A stretch of DNA of 64,000 nt from Trypanosoma brucei gambiense DAL972 (GCF_000210295.1 NC_026738.1:1178001-1242000), one strand, 5' to 3'. Shown: positions 30,143 through 40,853, numbered from the stretch's first letter. Numbers and translations: made by a program. The notes: generated by a model from the sequence alone, not told the origin.

Positions 30143-33100
30143 TCAACACCTCTGGTTGTTATCCCACCAACGGAAAGAATCCTCAAGATGCATTTCGACG
30201 ACAAGCCTCTTCACCCTAGTCGGCATCGCATGATGTCGAAAAGGTTTTCGAGATCCTCTCCTGCCACCTGACTTAAGAAACCGATTTTTCCGCTTTTCCT
30301 CGGCACTGCCTGTGCTAATATCGCCGTCGCTGAGGCGTATCGCATGTTCCTGCGCACAGCGAAGCAGCGGTGGGAGGTCAGTGGCACCTGACGGAAGAAT
30401 GCGAAGCGCCACTTCCCATGCGCCACGCGCCGTTAACGCACCTACGATGCACCCAAGCGTTGTCACGAGCGTGGCGTCATCAGCCCTCTTGAGGCGACGC
30501 CGTGAAAACGCTAGTTCTTGCTTCCCCTCGTGCTTCGGGAGTGCTACAAGACACTGCAGCAATGTGGCATTACTCGTGGACCCGAATGCAGCAAGTCTGA
30601 TCGCATGATGCGCATCAACGTTGCTCACATCTCTGCCACTGTGTGCAAAACTCCTGTGCAGGCTCTGTAGTGCCACGTACCAAAGTCCGACGGCCTGGCG
30701 CCTGTAAAGTGCAGTAGCCACAGGTATACCTACTGCTAACTCGCTCGATGACCACCACGTGACCCTCGCTGTATTGATGTCAGAAGGAGGAACCGCAAAC
30801 GCATCAGCGACCACATGAAGGCCAGTTGATTGTGCGGAGCGCAACAGAGACTGAAGTGCCGCTACCTCCAGTGGGAGGGGAGAAAGGTTTAAAGGAAAAT
30901 GATTGCGCACATGGTTGTCAGCTCTACGCGTGGTGTCCAACATCTGAAGCATGGAGAACGCGGCAACTGCGGGGGCGCTCGTTGCAACTAACTCCATGCA
31001 ATTACGTGGGTAGTGCATAAGACCGAGATCATTAACAGCAGATAGAATCCGAAGGGCAGAATCCCACGGAAGCGACGACGTAGTGTCGATGTCCAACTGC
31101 ACTGCTATGCGCTCGACAAACGCGCGAAAGACGGTATGCGCACAATACGGAAACAGCGTTCGTATATTTTCTACAACTGATTGCAGAACACTAACGCCTT
31201 TCTGCTCATTTGGCACACCGTTCCCGCCCCTTCCAATATTCCTATAAGCTTTCTCGAGAATTTCAACAAGAACCTCCATTTCGGGAGAAACACCGCGCCC
31301 CGCTGCTACACGTAGTAGTGTGAAGATGGTGTTCCATTGGTTATGATATAATACCCCTCTAATCCACTGCGAAAGAAGTGTGCCCGAAAGTTGTGGCAGA
31401 GCGACAGCGATCTGTTGAGCGCATTCCGCTGATAAAGACCATACAGCACACCCACCACCCAACTGAAGCAGAAGTCGTTGCCGATGTTGACGTACCGCGT
31501 TTTCAACAAACTGCCATGACTCCAAGACGTTTTTCGGAGGGTTCAATACGACGTCCCCTCCTCTTTCCCCCCCTGGCGCCCTTGCCTCAAAAAGGAAAGT
31601 GCAGGAACCTTTGCTTTGGCTATTTTTTTCAATATATCCACGACTGTGAGGGAAACAGAGCCGTACGATGGCATAGTAACATCCTGTTGGTGTCAGTTCG
31701 ATCATTGCGGAGAGTGCATTTAACGCAACACCTAAGCCGGCCTGCCTTGTACGTTGCAGTATGTAAGCTATTTCATTCCAATTATTGTTGTAACACGACA
31801 AGAGCACTGCGGCAGTTGACGGTGTCCCGCACTTGACGTCGAAGTGAAGCCACGCCGCGGCCGCCAACTCCCTCTCTTTCTTGTGCTTTTGATCAGCATT
31901 CCAAAGATAATGCAGCGCACTCGGATAATTGTCAGCAAGAGAAGCACAGTTACTCTCCATCCGTGCAAGTTCAACTGCAACGCTTTGTTTAGTAAAGTTA
32001 GCAACACACGGGGACATCCGACAGCGGAGAAATTCAATTGCAGCGATGTGACTGGCAGCCGCCCCTTTCCTCATCCTTAGAAACTGAAGAAGCAGCAATA
32101 CGAGCCCACCGAACCCAATGTCCTCCGATGTGGTGCTCATTAAACAGAATTCTTTACCATCAGTTCCTGGCGACGGTCGGTTCAATCCCATCAACACTCC
32201 AGATACTGCACTGCGATATGCCGCGCTCTCATACCATAAACCACACAAATCACAACGAGTTGCCAACTCATCGAAGCCCAACACACGCTCGCCACACGCC
32301 AGAGTCGCCGCAACCAGTTCTCGCCTCTGGGAAGCATTACTATTTGCACTCTTCTTTGATAACACGCAGTGGATGCCCTCAGAAAAGCACATGGTGCTCA
32401 CCGGCAAGCCGTCAGCACGAGCCTTATCAATCACCTGTAGCAGACTATACGCAGCCTCTTGGGAGAGGCATTCGTTGCTGAAAACAGATAACAGCATCTC
32501 CTCCAAGACTACGGGTTGGGTCTTCACAAAAGGAGTGGTAGCAATAGTGCTTATGACCTCAACACGCTCAGAAACGGATAGTAAGTTCAGCACATCCTGC
32601 GGGCAGCACTCGCAGCTGCTTGAGCCCAAAGCATTTGTTAGGAATCCCACAACCAAAGCGACTCGCCGTCCATAGCGCTGCATGCGTTCTTCACGGCACA
32701 GCCGTTTCATACTTTCGAAGTCAACGAGCGATAACTGTGCTCGAGAGCCGTACCATCTGGTCATGCATACTTGTGCGGTTGCAATGGTTGGGGTAACAAA
32801 AAAATCGGTGGCAGTGGCTTGGCAATACCCTTCCTCCCCAAGGTGTCTTTTCGCTACATGCATGAAATCCATGCGAGGAGGGAGGGCCCGAGGTTGCCTC
32901 CAACTGCGCGAAAACAGGGGTTGGGGCCGAGAAATAGCGGCAAGTGGGCGCGAAGAGGTAGTCCAACAACCCGCGGAAGCACGACGACCGATAGTGTTTG
33001 CATTTCTGCTAGTGTGGCAAACTAGACACGTAGCATTGGACGAAACGACCACTGCGTTCTGCCAGCTGCATCTGATCCTACCCAGCAACTGCTCCACTCT

Positions 33101-33337
33101 CTCTCGCCTGAAAGCTTGCCAGAAATAAGCCCACTGCATGTTGATGAAAGCGGTCCAAAGCGAAGGCTGCAAAGACGCACGACATCTTATCATGCCGGGG
33201 AGCTGAATCGTTTCGATACACGTGATCCCGCTGACACCACCAACAGCAGCTGCACTGCAGCGAAGTGGAATAACTTTTGTTTGTCCGACGCCTCGTGTCT
33301 GAAAGACGGTCCCAATACGAGTATTGGGGTGCAGCAT
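30143..33337 (-). CDS. Large orphan protein, probably an all-helical mitochondrial protein
   Basis: A 1064-residue protein from the ATG at 33337. The in-frame TTG upstream is unlikely, and a pyrimidine tract with several AGs lies at about 33355-33425. Residues 1-200 are basic with few acidic residues, consistent with a mitochondrial presequence and an extended head. The rest is rich in Ala, Leu, Cys and Arg and breaks into helix pairs such as TAAVLLSCYNNNWNEIAYIL. This suggests helical-repeat folding (PPR- or TPR-like), although no clean 35-residue period can be counted by eye. The C-terminus is basic (GGRRGSRKPFRHH). RNA binding in the mitochondrion is a reasonable guess only. Confidence 0.62.
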   Translation of the reverse strand: MLHPNTRIGTVFQTRGVGQTKVIPLRCSAAAVGGVSGITCIETIQLPGMIRCRASLQPSLWTAFINMQWAYFWQAFRRERVEQLLGRIRCSWQNAVVVSSNATCLVCHTSRNANTIGRRASAGCWTTSSRPLAAISRPQPLFSRSWRQPRALPPRMDFMHVAKRHLGEEGYCQATATDFFVTPTIATAQVCMTRWYGSRAQLSLVDFESMKRLCREERMQRYGRRVALVVGFLTNALGSSSCECCPQDVLNLLSVSERVEVISTIATTPFVKTQPVVLEEMLLSVFSNECLSQEAAYSLLQVIDKARADGLPVSTMCFSEGIHCVLSKKSANSNASQRRELVAATLACGERVLGFDELATRCDLCGLWYESAAYRSAVSGVLMGLNRPSPGTDGKEFCLMSTTSEDIGFGGLVLLLLQFLRMRKGAAASHIAAIEFLRCRMSPCVANFTKQSVAVELARMESNCASLADNYPSALHYLWNADQKHKKERELAAAAWLHFDVKCGTPSTAAVLLSCYNNNWNEIAYILQRTRQAGLGVALNALSAMIELTPTGCYYAIVRLCFPHSRGYIEKNSQSKGSCTFLFEARAPGGERGGDVVLNPPKNVLESWQFVENAVRQHRQRLLLQLGGGCAVWSLSAECAQQIAVALPQLSGTLLSQWIRGVLYHNQWNTIFTLLRVAAGRGVSPEMEVLVEILEKAYRNIGRGGNGVPNEQKGVSVLQSVVENIRTLFPYCAHTVFRAFVERIAVQLDIDTTSSLPWDSALRILSAVNDLGLMHYPRNCMELVATSAPAVAAFSMLQMLDTTRRADNHVRNHFPLNLSPLPLEVAALQSLLRSAQSTGLHVVADAFAVPPSDINTARVTWWSSSELAVGIPVATALYRRQAVGLWYVALQSLHRSFAHSGRDVSNVDAHHAIRLAAFGSTSNATLLQCLVALPKHEGKQELAFSRRRLKRADDATLVTTLGCIVGALTARGAWEVALRILPSGATDLPPLLRCAQEHAIRLSDGDISTGSAEEKRKNRFLKSGGRRGSRKPFRHHAMPTRVKRLVVEMHLEDSFRWWDNNQRC

Positions 33338-34036
33338 TGCTGCAGCCCACAAGCGTTATTCACCCTTCCACTAAGGAGAACACTGCGAAGTCTACGCCGT
33401 AAGGAAGTGACAAGTGAAGGAAACTGATACGAACAAGCGCACCAACGTACAAAAACGCGACGCCACTGCTCAATTACAAACCCCACTGTTCCTCGGGAAG
33501 CAAATATATGGATAGCTAACGAAACAACAAGATCTTCCGTAAAGAGCAACCTACCACAGTCTGCCAGTGGGTCGCGCAGCTTCACCACCGCGCAGCATCC
33601 CGGTGCAATACAATAATTCTGACGTTCGTTTAGGAGTGTACGATGTTAAACGCGCGAAGTTATGTACACAAGAGGGGAAACGAAAATTTTTAAAAGCGTT
33701 AAACGCTTTTACGTGTGCACGGGCATATGCACGCACAGGTGCGTGCGACCACCCACCTTTTCTCCTCCCCCCAGGGAGGAAAAAAAAAAACATCGTTACT
33801 CTTTCGCTCCACAAATTGCACCATTACATCCCATCCCGAAAATAAGGAACACAAGTACCATTTCCTTCATGCTACCGCTGGCATTCCTATGGCCAGGTCA
33901 CGCAGCATCTACTCCATTGAGGAATTAATGTGAATAAGAACCGAAAGTACAGCAGCGAGCACTGGTGATAAACGAAGTAAGGTGAAACACAAAGCTATCG
34001 TAAAAGCGTCAGCCCTTCCCCAAACTGTAATGTACA
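33338..34036. other. Spacer between the ZIP transporter and the large orphan gene
   Basis: About 700 bases. It includes an A10 run near 33781 and the splice acceptor area at 33355-33425. Short frames here are not protein-like. Confidence 0.6.
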
Positions 34037-35134
34037 TCATATTTCAATTCGCCCAAGAAGCAGCGTTACCAGCACCCCCAGTAGGAGGGAAACACACGCC
34101 GCCAAACCATGCACTTCCTCACGCAGTATTGTCATCAGACCAGCAAAAAGAAAAAGACCACCGCCTGCGCCCCCAACAAGAGAATTCAAAGATCCAATCC
34201 CGCGGGTATGTTCGCTTTCAAATAACTCCCTAGTGTCGTTATGGGGAATTGGCCGATGCCCCTTGCAATACCGGCCCCCGCGTTTCCCCACGCAGTGTCC
34301 TCCAGCGGCATCGGAAGAGGAACTGCACAGAACCGCAGAAATCAAAGCCACAGCGGGTGTTATGGCCAACCAAAGCAACACGGGCCACCTCCAAAGTTCG
34401 TCCCTTAGTTTTCGGTCAAATTTTCGCACCAAGCACATTTCAGTGGAGGCAACGCCCCCGTGCAAGCGGCCGGCGTTATGAGTACATTCTCCTATGCCAT
34501 CAGCATGAAGGAGTAAAAGCTCCTCAGAACTGCAACTAGTAGCGAGAAACAACTTCTTTGATATCGCTACACCAATGGCAACACCATCAAGGATGCGATG
34601 AACGCACAGCGGCACGACTATGGTTAACAGTGATGGGTCATCTGGCTCAAGACCCAACACAGCACCCTCCATGGCAGCATGAAAGAACATGAGCAGCAGA
34701 ACGAGTGGGACACCACACCTCCCACCTTGGTGAATGTCATCTTGTGCCAACAGAGCGCCGTGACCATGGCAACAACCGTTGCTGCGATTTCTCTCACTTT
34801 CCTCTCCATCTTTCTTGTCAACGATGCGGTCAAGAACAGTGGGGAGGAGAATACCACTAAGCATAATTAAAGATACCAGTGAGGGATCGGCGTTTCGTGC
34901 TGCAGCATCCTCGAGCGCGTGCAAAAAGAAATGTGAAACGGCAATAGTGATCAGCATTCCTGCAGCAAAACAGTTCGCTAACGAAAGTGTCTGTGGAAAC
35001 GTTGTATGCGTTCCACCACCAAACAGCGTCGTGCATTTATTCGATAGACAAAGGAGTGGTGACACAACACCTGACACTCCAAATAATGTAACAACCAGCG
35101 CCGCAACTACCCGCAGGGCAACAAAGGGTAGCAT
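34037..35134 (-). CDS. ZIP-family metal transporter
   Basis: A 365-residue membrane protein from the ATG at 35134. The upstream TTG start adds 25 non-family residues. About eight hydrophobic segments are visible. The fourth carries the ZIP metal-binding pattern in FFHAAMEGAVLGLE (His, Glu), and the fifth has VHRILDGVAIGVAI (His, Asp, where most ZIPs have HxxxE). The loop between segments 3 and 4 is hydrophilic and contains a short CCHGHG cluster, as in other ZIPs that sense zinc. Near the C-terminus GGAGGGLFLFAGL is a packing motif of the family. ZIPs bring zinc or iron into the cytosol across the plasma membrane or from organelles. Substrate and location are not deducible here. Confidence 0.78.
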   Translation of the reverse strand: MLPFVALRVVAALVVTLFGVSGVVSPLLCLSNKCTTLFGGGTHTTFPQTLSLANCFAAGMLITIAVSHFFLHALEDAAARNADPSLVSLIMLSGILLPTVLDRIVDKKDGEESERNRSNGCCHGHGALLAQDDIHQGGRCGVPLVLLLMFFHAAMEGAVLGLEPDDPSLLTIVVPLCVHRILDGVAIGVAISKKLFLATSCSSEELLLLHADGIGECTHNAGRLHGGVASTEMCLVRKFDRKLRDELWRWPVLLWLAITPAVALISAVLCSSSSDAAGGHCVGKRGGRYCKGHRPIPHNDTRELFESEHTRGIGSLNSLVGGAGGGLFLFAGLMTILREEVHGLAACVSLLLGVLVTLLLGRIEI

Positions 35135-36235
35135 GTGCCTCACGGTTACTCGGTTGAGAGTACACACTAAGAAGTGATTTCCTTCCTTCCCCTGTGGAGA
35201 GAGAGGCAACTACGCGCGTCTGTTATATTGAAATTATACAAGCAAGGGGAGATGGTATGAGCAATAAAACCACTCTTACAGCACCGTGGATTGTACCATA
35301 GCAGCAAACACTAAGAGGGCGCGATATAACTGAAGAAGAGGACACACATCCCCGCAGGTTGCCATAGCATGAGGGAACGAAGATAATGAGTTACGTTTTG
35401 GTGTGAAACAACAAAAACATGCGCAACTTTGCCTACTGCCAAGTTGTCCAAGCCTTATCTTCGTTTTTGTCACCAAGGGCCTACACGCCTGTTGGTGACA
35501 AAGTCGCTTTAATTCATAAACACCGAACTCAAAATGATAGCAGCCGAGCACGCTGCAGGAACAGCAACGAAACCTCACTCACGGCCTCCATAACATTACG
35601 CTATGAGATGGAATAATTCTTAGATGCTTTGGGATAAAAACAGAGAGCAAAGGATGAATACATAAACACGGTCGAAGAGCAACAAAGACGAGAGCATTAA
35701 AAATGAGCACAAGTCAATGGAGGTTAAAACAGCACCCACTTCCTCACCACATCACCACACTCTCAACTTAATACAAGAGCTGCTGGTCCAGGAGGGAAAA
35801 GAAAGAAAAAAGAGGTGAAGATGTACATTTAATTCTATCGATATATATATATATATATATATATATCTTGAGATACATTTCAGTGGAAAAGGAAAAAGGA
35901 AATTATGAAAAGGTATGTAGTGTACTCGCGTTGAAGAGACGCCTCTGTATTTGAGCAAACACAAACAAACAAACAAAATAACTTCAACACTGCGGCCGGC
36001 CGAGCCAAATGCAACACCTTATTGACAAGGTTCACAATAGCAGCAGGAAAAGAGTAGGGGAAACCTTTGGAGAAAAAGAAGTACACTTGTACAGTTACAT
36101 CTGTGAGGGAGACATCATTTACCCGCTACTTGCATTCTCTCTGCGATTCCCGTTTATGAAATCTCTTTGTATCCCCAACCTCTCTACCTTCAACAAATCC
36201 TCCCTTACATCTGCGCTCATCTAGTGAAATCTTCC
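35135..36235. other. 1.1-kb spacer upstream of the ZIP gene
   Basis: No gene with protein-like content. A minus-strand frame at 35276-35578 starts with GTG and has no recognisable content. An AT run lies at 35841-35866. Most of this is probably the 3' UTR of the gene at 36236-37396. Confidence 0.6.
35841..35866. repeat. AT dinucleotide microsatellite
   Basis: Thirteen AT units in the presumed 3' UTR of the CIMIP2-like gene. Confidence 0.9.
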
Positions 36236-37396
36236 CTAAAAAAGTTTCCTTGGTTTCTTATCCACACGAGTGTTGAGCGTTTGCTCCGCATCCGTCAACT
36301 GTGTAAGCGTCGTCTGCAGCATTGAGCCCTCAACCGTCATTTTTATTACTTCACTAGTTTTCGGCTTCATTGGTTTTGTTTCTGGGGCTTTGGTACCGCT
36401 GCGATTACGCACCAATGGGTTTTTGTTCCGTCTACCAGCATCGGTGCCACAACCGACCGTCGCCAGTGTTACGTATGACTTGCTCCACTTCCGCAGGGGA
36501 CAGGTGTCGTTGCCATGAAGAGCATCCACATTGCGCGGGAAGGACGGTACGTGTCCTGCATAGCGCGGGATGGCATACTTTTGCACCTTTGCGGTACCCG
36601 CAAAGAGCGGCATTGAAGAACTCATGTCTGTGATTAGACGTTGCTGCACGGCGAGCGCCGGTGATACGGGCAGCTTTGGAGCGAGACGCTCCAATGGGGC
36701 GTATTCAAACCCCAAGTGGTTCTCGCTTGGTGGTGCAAGTCGCTGACAGTCCACGATATCCAGGCAACTGCGGGCACACCGGCCATCAGCGTCAGTATCC
36801 AGCAACCGTCGCTGCGCGGGAAAGACAGGGAACACGTCAGGATTGGGGCACAATGTTGGGCTTGTCGCACGCTTCCGCATAATATCTACGGTACGCTGCG
36901 TGTTACCGACCAAACCGCTGCGCATGTCATCGTCAATGCGCTCCACTCGCCGAGCCGTACTGTAAAAGTCCCGTTGCGCCACTGGCCGCACCGATTGGCT
37001 GCTCGCCTGCTGTTCGGTGATCCACTCACTCGGGCTGTGTCGGGTGGCAACCCCATCGAACAAAGACGCCACGGAACTTTTCATAGTTCCCTCCAAATGC
37101 CCTCGTGGCTTCATTTCCCCTCCACATGCCTTGTCATCAACTGTGGTCTTTGTATCAGCAGTCGCCTCGTTGGTTTTGTTGGCACCACACCGCACTGAGC
37201 GAAGCAGTGTCAGGTAATGGTTGCCTTGTGACGGGTCCGTCCGCGCTGGAGCGGAGCCATATGCCTCATCAAAAGTCGTATAAATGCCATGATGCAGCGA
37301 TGACTGCGACGGCACTAGACGTTTGTCTCGGTCAAGTGGAACCGCCCGCTCGCGCAGAGGGGCGCGGGTGTTTACAGCAGTCTTTAGTGTTATCAT
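36236..37396 (-). CDS. Possible CIMIP2/FAM166-type axonemal protein
   Basis: A 386-residue protein from the ATG at 37396. The upstream TTG adds nine residues. It is basic, rich in Arg, Ser, Thr and Pro, with little predicted regular structure and no membrane segment. Near residues 285-310 it has KYAIPRYAGHVPSFPRNVDA, which resembles the I-P-x-Y-x-G-x-V/I-P motif of FAM166/CIMIP2 proteins. Those are microtubule inner proteins that line the lumen of ciliary doublet microtubules. Other short Pro-, Tyr- and Gly-containing stretches could be further tubulin-contact strips. The assignment rests on this single motif plus the extended, basic character. It could instead be an unrelated cytoskeletal protein. 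Confidence 0.5.
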   Translation of the reverse strand: MITLKTAVNTRAPLRERAVPLDRDKRLVPSQSSLHHGIYTTFDEAYGSAPARTDPSQGNHYLTLLRSVRCGANKTNEATADTKTTVDDKACGGEMKPRGHLEGTMKSSVASLFDGVATRHSPSEWITEQQASSQSVRPVAQRDFYSTARRVERIDDDMRSGLVGNTQRTVDIMRKRATSPTLCPNPDVFPVFPAQRRLLDTDADGRCARSCLDIVDCQRLAPPSENHLGFEYAPLERLAPKLPVSPALAVQQRLITDMSSSMPLFAGTAKVQKYAIPRYAGHVPSFPRNVDALHGNDTCPLRKWSKSYVTLATVGCGTDAGRRNKNPLVRNRSGTKAPETKPMKPKTSEVIKMTVEGSMLQTTLTQLTDAEQTLNTRVDKKPRKLF

Positions 37397-37690
37397 TGGC
37401 ACCGTGCAGCGGACTCCCCTCAATATTTTACTCTAATAATTCTTATACTTTTGAGGTACAATGCTTTTTAAACAGCCCCCAATTAAAGGCTGCGTTCAGT
37501 TTTATTAAAAAGGAGAGAGGTAGAACAAGAACGTTACGGATTTCTTTAAACAAACGAAAGGCTTCATCTATGTAGAAAACAAACACTGACTAAGTAATAT
37601 TTCAGTGACTCCGTATATCACACTTGAAACGAACAAAACTTAACGATGGTCCCCACGACGCAGCACCAACTTGAGACACCTACAATAACC

Positions 37691-38839
37691 TCAAAGGAAA
37701 CGGCCGATGAGTTCCTTGAAGGGACAATCGGGGGCGGTAACTTCATCTGCTGCTACTCTTGCAACCACAAGCTCACCACTCTGAGGTTTCCGCACCGCTG
37801 CAGGAACCGCTGGTCCCAGACCACTTGCACACACTTTCGCTACTTGAATAACACGCGCAGCGGGGAAAGTACTACAAAAGGAAGAAAGATGAGTTACCCC
37901 GCACTCCTTACTCCTGGGTTCCTCCCTTCCAGATATCGGTTGCTCCGGATTTTTACGCAAATTCTCTAATCCTATGCGAAGTGATTCCAAGGAGCCCAAC
38001 AGTGCCACGCCTATGAATCCACCAGACTCATGAAGAACAATCCCCATTGAGGACTCCACAACCTCCGGGCTACAGCCACACTCCGCATCACGGCATCGCC
38101 ACCACAGCTTTTGGACTTCCACTACAAGACCAAAGAGTGGAAGCGACCTCAAAAGTAATAAAGGGTGGGGTATTTTCTCGCCACCATTTAATTTATCGTT
38201 CCATATCACACACAACCTTCTTTTGTATAGATCACGATATCTGACGACTGACGCAACGGCACCCCAAAAAAGAGTGTCGAGTCCCGCGCTTGCGGCTGAA
38301 TGGTCAAAACTACGAAGTACACTAGCCTCTCTCTTCAGCATCCGTTTCCTATAACATCTCACTCGCTTCGATCCGCCAGGCAGCGATTCCGCCTTAAACA
38401 GTTTAAACAAAAGAACTGCCTTAGTTATGCCGCGACAAGCTGCAAATACCTTTCTACCAGTAATTGCTCTACCAGGCGCTAGGACAGATGCCCCATGAGA
38501 CATTACGGGCAAGACATTACCAACCTTGCACGAAAACAACGAGTTCTTCTGCTCAACGAAAGATTTTCCACTAACATTAGAAGGAACAATGTATTTACAA
38601 CGTTTCCTTCTTCTAAACCTAGCAGACGACCGCACATTAACATAAAAAGGATTAACACCCCTTTTAACTGAGTTCACCAAACTATCATGTGCCACATTTC
38701 TATTCTTCTTACGAAGCACAACAGAAGAACCATCACCCCCACAACTCCCATATAAATAAAGTTTATCAATAATTTCATCAACAACATCACCTACAGAACA
38801 CTCATTCCTATCCTTATCAAAAACAAGAAAAGAATTCAT
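37691..38839 (-). CDS. Orphan protein next to the histone H4 array, with unusual codon use
   Basis: A 382-residue protein with a clear ATG at 38839. It is basic in the first half (RRRKRCKYI, SKRVRCYRKRMLKR) with scattered Cys, and has no signal peptide or recognised domain. A hydrophobic segment lies around residues 235-250 (LLLLRSLPLFGLVVEV). The first 120 or so codons end almost always in T, A or G, with very few C-ending codons. The later part returns to mixed use like the neighbours. It is immediately downstream of the H4 array in the same direction, with only about 30 bases between the ATG and the array edge. The splice acceptor must therefore lie inside the last array unit. No function is proposed. 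Confidence 0.55.
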   Translation of the reverse strand: MNSFLVFDKDRNECSVGDVVDEIIDKLYLYGSCGGDGSSVVLRKKNRNVAHDSLVNSVKRGVNPFYVNVRSSARFRRRKRCKYIVPSNVSGKSFVEQKNSLFSCKVGNVLPVMSHGASVLAPGRAITGRKVFAACRGITKAVLLFKLFKAESLPGGSKRVRCYRKRMLKREASVLRSFDHSAASAGLDTLFWGAVASVVRYRDLYKRRLCVIWNDKLNGGEKIPHPLLLLRSLPLFGLVVEVQKLWWRCRDAECGCSPEVVESSMGIVLHESGGFIGVALLGSLESLRIGLENLRKNPEQPISGREEPRSKECGVTHLSSFCSTFPAARVIQVAKVCASGLGPAVPAAVRKPQSGELVVARVAADEVTAPDCPFKELIGRFL

Positions 38840-39078
38840 CTAAACAAAAAAAAAATAAATAAAGAAGCTAATCGCATCTCCAGATGATCTAGTGAGGAGT
38901 GTATGGCACAGAAGGGAAGTTAAAATAAAGTAAAGTGAGAAAAATGGAAAGAAAAAAGATATATCTTTGGTGAGGCAGAGGAGGGATGTTACCATTACGG
39001 TGTATCAGCCTCCTGGCCATCTGCTATCTAAGTGCGGAGCGGCAATAACGCCGTCTCAACGAACACACGTCTTGTGCA

Positions 39079-39381
39079 TTATGCATAACCGTACAGAATC
39101 TTGCCGCGCTTGCGAAGCGCATTGACCACGTCAACAGCCGTTACAGTCTTTTTGCGGGAGTACTCAGTGTATGCCGTCGCATCACGAACAACACCCTCCA
39201 CGAATGACTTTAGCACACCACGCACCTCGTCGTAGATAACGCCAGAGATGCGTTTCACTCCACCACGGCGGGCGAGGCGGCGGATGGAACCGCGGGTGAT
39301 TCCGCGCACATTCTCACGGAGGACCTTCTTCTGGCGCTTCTGCGATCCCTTAGCCTCACCACTCTTCTTACCCTTCGCCAT
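39079..39381 (-). CDS. H4: Histone H4, copy 1 (leftmost, last transcribed)
   Basis: A 100-residue core histone H4 of the trypanosome type. The tail [12 protein letters not shown] differs from the animal SGRGKGGKG tail. The histone fold keeps [20 protein letters not shown] at about 27-46 and the C-terminal helix [19 protein letters not shown]4 pairs with H3 in the nucleosome. The ATG at 39381 is favoured over the longer open frame. The transcript's pyrimidine tract (39443-39476) and the AG at 39416-39417 lie upstream of it, and the extended frame crosses them. Trypanosome histone mRNAs are polyadenylated and trans-spliced, and no histone stem-loop is expected. The canonical H4 is distinct from the H4V variant, which is encoded elsewhere in T. 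brucei. Confidence 0.97.
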   Translation of the reverse strand: MAKGKKSGEAKGSQKRQKKVLRENVRGITRGSIRRLARRGGVKRISGVIYDEVRGVLKSFVEGVVRDATAYTEYSRKKTVTAVDVVNALRKRGKILYGYA

Positions 39382-39442
39382 ATTGTATGTGCTTTTTGTG
39401 CTTGTAGTTTGCTTTCTGTACATCAGAACATACACATGTAAC

Positions 39443-39476
39443 GTAAGAGAAAGGGATGAAGAAGGAGGAGTTGAAA
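39443..39476 (-). promoter_or_regulatory. Polypyrimidine tract for H4 trans-splicing
   Basis: Read on the minus strand this is an almost unbroken run of C and T, followed after about 25 bases by the CAG at 39416-39418. The same tract recurs every 736 bases upstream of copies 2 to 5 and is cut short before the sixth copy. Confidence 0.7.
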
Positions 39477-39814
39477 TGGGAATAGTGGAAACACTAAAAG
39501 AAATGGCAGAGTGTGGTGGCACGGCACAGGCCCGCATTCGGATATTTGTGCCCGCGCAACTCACACAGAGAGATTTGTGCGGCCACAACAAGAAAATGGC
39601 ACCGCAATCGCATCTCCAGATGATCTAGTGAGGAGTGTATGGCACAGAAGGGAAGTTAAAATAAAGTAAAGTGAGAAAAATGGAAAGAAAAAAGATATAT
39701 CTTTGGTGAGGCAGAGGAGGGATGTTACCATTACGGTGTATCAACCTCCTGGCCATCTGCTATCTAAGTGCGGAGCGGCAATAACGCCGTCTCAACGAAC
39801 ACACGTCTTGTGCA

Positions 39815-40117
39815 TTATGCATAACCGTACAGAATCTTGCCGCGCTTGCGAAGCGCATTGACCACGTCAACAGCCGTTACAGTCTTTTTGCGGGAGTACT
39901 CAGTGTATGCCGTCGCATCACGAACAACACCCTCCACGAATGACTTTAGCACACCACGCACCTCGTCGTAGATAACGCCAGAGATGCGTTTCACTCCACC
40001 ACGGCGGGCGAGGCGGCGGATGGAACCGCGGGTGATTCCGCGCACATTCTCACGGAGGACCTTCTTCTGGCGCTTCTGCGATCCCTTAGCCTCACCACTC
40101 TTCTTACCCTTCGCCAT
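39815..40117 (-). CDS. H4: Histone H4, copy 2
   Basis: Same 100-residue protein as copy 1, with the ATG at 40117. It is one exact period of 736 bases from its neighbours, and no protein difference was found. Confidence 0.97.
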   Translation of the reverse strand: MAKGKKSGEAKGSQKRQKKVLRENVRGITRGSIRRLARRGGVKRISGVIYDEVRGVLKSFVEGVVRDATAYTEYSRKKTVTAVDVVNALRKRGKILYGYA

Positions 40118-40550
40118 ATTGTATGTGCTTTTTGTGCTTGTAGTTTGCTTTCTGTACATCAGAACATACACATGTAACGTAAGAGAAAGGGATGAAGAAG
40201 GAGGAGTTGAAATGGGAATAGTGGAAACACTAAAAGAAATGGCAGAGTGTGGTGGCACGGCACAGGCCCGCATTCGGATATTTGTGCCCGCGCAACTCAC
40301 ACAGAGAGATTTGTGCGGCCACAACAAGAAAATGGCACCGCAATCGCATCTCCAGATGATCTAGTGAGGAGTGTATGGCACAGAAGGGAAGTTAAAATAA
40401 AGTAAAGTGAGAAAAATGGAAAGAAAAAAGATATATCTTTGGTGAGGCAGAGGAGGGATGTTACCATTACGGTGTATCAACCTCCTGGCCATCTGCTATC
40501 TAAGTGCGGAGCGGCAATAACGCCGTCTCAACGAACACACGTCTTGTGCA

Positions 40551-40853
40551 TTATGCATAACCGTACAGAATCTTGCCGCGCTTGCGAAGCGCATTGACCA
40601 CGTCAACAGCCGTTACAGTCTTTTTGCGGGAGTACTCAGTGTATGCCGTCGCATCACGAACAACACCCTCCACGAATGACTTTAGCACACCACGCACCTC
40701 GTCGTAGATAACGCCAGAGATGCGTTTCACTCCACCACGGCGGGCGAGGCGGCGGATGGAACCGCGGGTGATTCCGCGCACATTCTCACGGAGGACCTTC
40801 TTCTGGCGCTTCTGCGATCCCTTAGCCTCACCACTCTTCTTACCCTTCGCCAT
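40551..40853 (-). CDS. H4: Histone H4, copy 3
   Basis: Same protein as the other copies. This unit carries a T to G change at 40866, 13 bases before the ATG, in the 5' leader. The coding region is unchanged. Confidence 0.97.
   Translation of the reverse strand: MAKGKKSGEAKGSQKRQKKVLRENVRGITRGSIRRLARRGGVKRISGVIYDEVRGVLKSFVEGVVRDATAYTEYSRKKTVTAVDVVNALRKRGKILYGYA

Noticed and set aside
35276..35578. A 100-residue minus-strand frame with Cys
   Set aside because: It starts with GTG, has no recognisable content, and lies in the leader/3' UTR region upstream of the ZIP gene.
39382..39591. The 70-residue N-terminal extension of each H4 frame
   Set aside because: It crosses the pyrimidine tract and splice acceptor, so it is 5' leader and spacer, not protein. 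The H4 ATG at 39381 fits the known protein.
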